Shown: positions 4,546-7,092 of the stretch, one piece after another
How the letters are laid out: every line of letters begins with the position of its first letter
Position numbering within the stretch: position 1 is the stretch's first letter
Source of the DNA: Streptomyces speibonae
Lineage (GTDB): Bacteria; Actinomycetota; Actinomycetes; Streptomycetales; Streptomycetaceae
Direction of reading: 5' to 3'
NCBI GenBank assembly: GCA_000715605.1
Contig: KL568556.1
Span: 69,177-76,268, forward strand
Length of the DNA: 7,092 bases
Translations under genes and position numbers: made by a program
Notes under the pieces: model-generated
Database searches by the model: none
What the model saw: the letters and a program-made list of their open reading frames with translations, nothing else
What the model was told of the DNA's origin: nothing

Positions 4546-4905
4546 TCAGGCGATGGGATTGAGGCGGTCTGTGACGAGTTGGACGATGTCCGGGGTGGCC
4601 ATGCCCGTCCTCTGGGCGAGTTGGATGAAGTGCTGGCATGCCTCGATGACCAGCGCCTTGCTGGGAGCGTCGGCGGTGACGACCGCTCCCCGGCCGGGGC
4701 GGAGTTCGATGAGCCTCTCGTCCTTGAGGAGTTGGTATCCGCGCAGGACGGTGTGCATGTTGATGTCCAGCGTGCGAGCCAGGGTGCGGGCGGGAGGCAG
4801 GCGGTCGCCCTTGCGGAGTTTGCCGTCGGCCATGTTGCGGCGTACCGATGCGGCGATCTGCTCCGCGAGGCTCAGAGGCGAGGAGCGGTCGATGGTGACC
4901 AGCAT
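4546..4905 (-). CDS. YtrA-subfamily GntR transcriptional regulator
   Basis: The protein has 119 residues, the usual YtrA-type length. An N-terminal winged helix (about 10-78) shows SLAEQIAASVRRNMADGKL, GDRLPPARTLARTLDINMHT, VLRGYQLLKDERLIELRPG and the wing GRGAVV. A short helical dimerisation tail (80-119) ends in VQLVTDRLNPIA. YtrA regulators usually control the membrane-protein or ABC-transporter operon they are encoded in, often in response to cell-envelope stress. Here the gene is last in a three-gene operon, starting 1 base after the stop of the PH-like membrane protein (TGACATG). Autoregulation through sites upstream of 5853 is inferred. Confidence 0.88.
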   Translation of the reverse strand: MLVTIDRSSPLSLAEQIAASVRRNMADGKLRKGDRLPPARTLARTLDINMHTVLRGYQLLKDERLIELRPGRGAVVTADAPSKALVIEACQHFIQLAQRTGMATPDIVQLVTDRLNPIA

Positions 4906-4906
4906 G

Positions 4907-5392
4907 TCAGCGACCTTTGTGGCCGTGCGCGAGGAGTTGGTTGGTGAGCTGCGCGGCGGTCTCGGCGTCGTCGATGGTGATCACAAACTTGTTGCCGTTG
5001 CTGAGGGTGAGCCACAGCGCGTCCCCTTCACGCAGTGAGATGGCGCTCAGGCCCGGGTTCCAGCGGTAGCCCCACCCTCCGATCTCGGTGGGCCGGGTCC
5101 AGCGGGCCGATGCGGCTTCGATGCGGTCGAGGGGGAGGCGCCGGCGTAGGAACGGGAGGAGCGCCGATCCGGCGGTGACGCCACCGGGGGAGACAGTGAC
5201 ACGGATCGCGCCGGTGATGAGGAATGCGGCGGAGATGATCAGCAGCCACAGGGCCAGGGTCCGGTGAGGGCGGTCGACGGCGGCGATGACGACGAGGCCG
5301 AGAGCTGAGACGAGGCCGGTGGCGAGCATCCAGCCGCTGGCCAGGTGACGGTGCCAGACCGTGACAGCCGTCGGAGATGAGTCCCGGTTCAT
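4907..5392 (-). CDS. Membrane protein with two helices and a PH-like cytoplasmic domain
   Basis: The protein has 161 residues. Two hydrophobic helices (about 21-39 and 45-63) are followed by a soluble domain (64-155) with alternating strands: IRVTVSPGGVTAG, a basic LRRRLPLDRIEAA, GGWGYRWNPG (105-114), ALWLTLSNGNKFVITIDD (125-142) and a C-terminal helix AETAAQLTNQLL. This matches the bacterial PH-like proteins of Actinobacteria with a WGYR-type motif, which often lie beside DUF1648 genes; no biochemical function is known to me. ATG 5392 was chosen because it overlaps the upstream stop in ATGA, as in coupled genes; the frame is open further upstream but only inside the DUF1648 gene. Confidence 0.75.
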   Translation of the reverse strand: MNRDSSPTAVTVWHRHLASGWMLATGLVSALGLVVIAAVDRPHRTLALWLLIISAAFLITGAIRVTVSPGGVTAGSALLPFLRRRLPLDRIEAASARWTRPTEIGGWGYRWNPGLSAISLREGDALWLTLSNGNKFVITIDDAETAAQLTNQLLAHGHKGR

Positions 5393-5853
5393 GCCCGCCT
5401 CCGGGAGATCAGCCAGGCTGCGGCGCCTGCTGCGGCACCCACGACGACTCCTACGGGCAGTTGGAACAGAGGCAGTTCTGGGGTGTGCCCATCGGAGCCG
5501 CTGGCGGTCCACATGGCCGCTATGAGGATGTAGGCGGTCGCCGCGGCCAGGCCGATGGAGAAGATGGTCAGTGACCTTGCGGTGGTGAGCGCCGACCTGG
5601 CCGAGAAACCTGCGGCGATCGTTCCGACGGCCTCGATGACGAACACCAACATGTATAGGCCAAGTGCTGCGGCAGGCGAGCTGTAGCCATCGGCGGTGCC
5701 ATCGAGGGTGAAGTGCGTGGCCACCCTGTCCGGGAACGAGTCCCGGAACAGCAGGAACGCTATGCCAGTGGTTAATGCCCCGCCCACAAAGGGCGCGGCC
5801 ACCAACGTGACCCGACGGACAGGACCGGCAGGCGCTTCGCGGTTCGACGACAT
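5389..5853 (-). CDS. DUF1648 membrane protein
   Basis: The protein has 154 residues and four likely membrane helices (about 16-36, 62-83, 94-115 and 132-149). The DUF1648 signature lies in the first external loop: FPDRVATHFTLDGTADGYSS (40-59), with the usual P-D-x-V-x-x-H and D-G-x-A-D. DUF1648 is also found in SdpI, the immunity and signalling protein against the SdpC toxin of Bacillus subtilis, but actinobacterial members are mostly uncharacterised. It is the first gene of the operon, with a GAGAGGGG ribosome binding site about 8 bases before ATG 5853. Together with the PH-like protein and the YtrA regulator it may form an envelope-stress or immunity module; this is inference from family and context. 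Confidence 0.85.
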   Translation of the reverse strand: MSSNREAPAGPVRRVTLVAAPFVGGALTTGIAFLLFRDSFPDRVATHFTLDGTADGYSSPAAALGLYMLVFVIEAVGTIAAGFSARSALTTARSLTIFSIGLAAATAYILIAAMWTASGSDGHTPELPLFQLPVGVVVGAAAGAAAWLISRRRA

Positions 5854-5880
5854 GACATCGACCCCTCTCTATGACTTACA

Positions 5881-5917
5881 TCACTAAACTTGTTCGTATT
5901 GCAGTAGAGCAACTGCA
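5881..5917 (-). promoter_or_regulatory. Promoter/operator region of the DUF1648 operon
   Basis: This AT-richer stretch upstream of 5853 holds, on the minus strand, TTGCTC (5912-5907) and TTTAGT (5888-5883) with 18 bp between, a weak promoter match. TGCAGT (5900-5905) and ACTGCA (5912-5917) form a 6-bp inverted repeat with a 6-bp spacer overlapping the -35 box, a plausible YtrA-type operator. Confidence 0.35.
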
Positions 5918-5975
5918 CCTTTCAGCGAACCCCGTGCCCGAGCTGCTGCGCCTTACACGCAACTGCAACTAGTTG
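5909..5975. repeat. Repeats in the divergent intergenic region
   Basis: GCAACTGCA occurs at 5909-5917 and 5959-5967, exactly 50 bp apart, and the second copy overlaps the palindrome CAACTAGTTG (5966-5975). They lie between the DUF1648 operon and the rightward secreted-protein gene and may be binding sites for a shared regulator. The rest of 5854-6105 holds only the promoters listed. Confidence 0.4.
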
Positions 5976-6007
5976 GCTTGATCGCTTGGCGTCGCATCAC
6001 AAAGACG

Positions 6008-6035
6008 TTGACCCATTATCGAACGCTTGTAGCGT
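6008..6035 (+). promoter_or_regulatory. Probable housekeeping-type promoter
   Basis: TTGACC (6008-6013) and TAGCGT (6030-6035) are 16 bp apart, close to the Streptomyces vegetative consensus. A small dyad AACGC/GCGTT (6023-6037) spans the -10 box. It would drive the interrupted secreted-protein gene at 6106. Confidence 0.55.
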
Positions 6036-6105
6036 TTACTCGTCCGCGCCCAATGGTTGCGCTGCGTGACCACTGGGGCATCACGAGGAACCAAAGGAGC
6101 TCTTC

Positions 6106-6219
6106 ATGCACAGACGCGCAAGCGTCGCCATCGCGGCGGTCGCTGTTCTCGGGCTCGGCGGCGCCGTGGCCCAGCAGGCCATCGCCTCACCCGCAGCAAG
6201 CCACGTCGGCTCGTCCTTA
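6106..6219 (+). pseudogene. Secreted-protein gene truncated by the insertion sequence
   Basis: AAGGAG (6094-6099) stands 6 bases before ATG 6106. The first ~28 residues are a signal peptide: MHRRAS, a hydrophobic core VAIAAVAVLGLGGAVAQQ and a likely cut after AIAS or ASPA. Only about 38 native residues remain (to about VGSSL). From about 6220 the frame runs into DNA that looks like the insertion-sequence end and continues as an unlikely Cys-rich tail to 6402. The mature protein, and so its function, is lost from this window; the rest may lie beyond the right end of the element. The promoter and ribosome binding site look intact. Confidence 0.65.
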
Positions 6220-6331
6220 GAAGCTGTTGTCTTTCCGAGTGTGATCAGTGGGTTTCCGCAGGTCGTGGATGGGTGCGGTAGGTCCGTGAAAGTAGTGGCC
6301 TGTCACGTTGTCGTTCCGTGGGAGGCCGTGA

Positions 6332-6868
6332 ATGCCCTCGATCATCGGACTGCTGGAACAACAGGAACATGCTGCTCGACGCCGGGTCGACGGGCTTCGT
6401 GAGGAAGCCGACCGCGTCCAGGCCGAGTTGGCCGCGGCCGAGGAGGAATTGCGGGAGTGGTTGATCGCCCGGCGGCGAGTCGACACGGTTCTGGCTCCCG
6501 ACGGAGCCGCCGGTGCCGGCGTTCAGGACGCTGCCGGTCCGCGGGAAGCGGGCGGGTGGCCGACATCCCGTGATGCGGCCCGGCCGAAATCGCAGGTGCC
6601 GGTGTGGCGTGCGGGGATGGCCTCGTCGGTGCTGTCGGTCGACTACCAGCGGATCGTTCAAGCAGTCGCGGACCGGGCCCGTCTGGAGCAGGGGCCTGTG
6701 ACGTGCCAGGAAATGGCCGCGGGGTTCGGCATGGACGTGGTGCCGGCACGGGTGGAGGCATTGCGGTCGAAGGCGAAACGCCTGGTCGCCCGGGGCTGGC
6801 TGGCCGAGCCCACTCCCGGACAGTTCACCCTCGCTCCCGGTGCGGCCGGGCCAGGCGACGGATCATGA
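6332..6868 (+). CDS. IS-associated passenger protein, coiled coil plus winged-helix-like domain
   Basis: The protein has 178 residues. Residues 5-50 form a strongly charged coiled coil (AARRRVDGLREEADRVQAEL, then AAAEEELREWLIARRRV). A Gly/Ala/Pro-rich linker (55-88) leads to a conserved-looking C-terminal domain (89-168): VPVWRAGMASSVLSVDYQRI, CQEMAAGFGMDVVPARVEAL, RSKAKRLVARGWL and the turn-strand EPTPGQFTLAPG. The last part reads as a helix-turn-helix with a wing, so DNA binding is plausible. Similar unassigned proteins are frequent in Streptomyces genomes, in my recollection. GGGAGG (6320-6325) lies 6 bases before ATG 6332. The 3' end overlaps the convergent transposase gene by 44 bases, which argues that it belongs to the element. 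Confidence 0.7.
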   Translation: MPSIIGLLEQQEHAARRRVDGLREEADRVQAELAAAEEELREWLIARRRVDTVLAPDGAAGAGVQDAAGPREAGGWPTSRDAARPKSQVPVWRAGMASSVLSVDYQRIVQAVADRARLEQGPVTCQEMAAGFGMDVVPARVEALRSKAKRLVARGWLAEPTPGQFTLAPGAAGPGDGS

Positions 6869-7092
6869 GGGCGGTCATCGACCAGTAGATCATCACCTCG
6901 GCACTGGTGACACGGCGCTCGAAATCGCGGGCCAGGCGGCGGCTGCGCATCAGGTGCGCGAACAGACGCTCGACGATCCACCGCTTGGGCAGCACCACGA
7001 ACCCCTTCACGTTGTCGCTGCGCTTGACGATCGCCACCACCAGGGCGAACGTGGCCAGGCAGTGCTCGACGAGGCTGCCGGTGTAGCCGCCG
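6825..7092 (-). CDS. IS5-family transposase, C-terminal part (5' end outside window)
   Basis: About 88 residues are visible from the right edge to TGA 6827-6825. The sequence reads GGYTGSLVEH, then VVAIVKRSDNVKGFVVLPKR, WIVERLFAHLMRSRRLARDF and AEVMIYWSMTALMIRRLARP. RWIVERLFAHL is the C-terminal R-x3-E motif carrying the third acidic residue of the DDE catalytic site of IS5-type transposases (the IS427-like group common in Streptomyces). The DxGYxG-type segment with the second acidic residue lies at or just beyond the edge. The frame is intact in the visible part, so the element may be active. It is convergent with, and overlaps, the passenger gene. Confidence 0.88.
   Translation of the reverse strand, partial: GGYTGSLVEHCLATFALVVAIVKRSDNVKGFVVLPKRWIVERLFAHLMRSRRLARDFERRVTSAEVMIYWSMTALMIRRLARPHRERG

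Larger units (their letters stand above)
6218..7092. mobile_element. IS5-family insertion sequence with passenger gene (right end outside window)
   Basis: The left boundary is placed at about 6218-6220 (TA then GAAGCTGTTGTC) because the secreted-protein gene loses sense there and a gap leads to the passenger gene. IS5-family elements of the IS427 and IS1031 groups duplicate TA or TNA, which TTA at 6217-6219 could be. The element contains a 178-residue passenger gene (+) and the 3' part of a transposase (-). The opposite terminal repeat is not visible, so the boundary rests on gene disruption only. Confidence 0.55.

Noticed and set aside
1..7092. CRISPR array or rRNA
   Set aside because: No regularly spaced repeats beyond the short pairs listed, and no rRNA-like sequence was seen.

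Overview
The window is high-GC DNA with frequent GTG starts, 4-base stop/start overlaps and actinobacterial protein families. It most likely comes from a Streptomyces or close relative. It is a mosaic of prophage tail and lysis genes, a tRNA-derived attachment-site fragment, a small chromosomal-type or element-borne membrane operon, and the left part of an insertion sequence.

Positions 1-3312 (+ strand) are the late end of a siphovirus-like prophage. They hold the C-terminal part of a tail protein, a poly-gamma-glutamate-hydrolase-like tail protein, a small tail appendage protein, an amidase endolysin, a two-helix holin and a coiled-coil membrane lysis partner, closed by a strong terminator. 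The first two reading frames lie in the same frame and are separated by one TGA. Together they look like one tail protein whose beta-sandwich domain was interrupted by a gamma-PGA hydrolase domain. The next gene has an ideal ribosome binding site in front of an ATC codon, not a normal start.

Positions 3313-4180 hold a short GntR-type repressor (-) diverging from two overlapping genes for tiny Cys/His-rich, probably zinc-binding proteins (+). An 18-bp near-palindrome in the repressor leader is a good operator candidate. A classical terminator closes the pair.

Positions 4181-4545 are gene-free. They contain the 3' half of a tRNA gene (minus strand, probably tRNA-Lys) with inverted repeats to its left and a 14-bp hairpin and an 11-bp tandem repeat to its right. 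This looks like an integrase attachment site. The orientation of the fragment puts the element that displaced it on the right, so the prophage and the right-hand DNA may be tandem insertions at one tRNA gene.

Positions 4546-5853 (-) are a tight three-gene operon: a DUF1648 membrane protein, a two-helix membrane protein with a PH-like cytoplasmic domain, and a YtrA-type GntR regulator that probably controls the operon. The gap at 5854-6105 carries divergent promoters and repeats. A secreted-protein gene starting at 6106 keeps its promoter, ribosome binding site and signal peptide but is cut off near 6219 by an IS5-family element. The visible part of that element carries a passenger gene (coiled coil plus winged-helix-like domain) converging on the 3' end of the transposase gene, which runs off the right edge.
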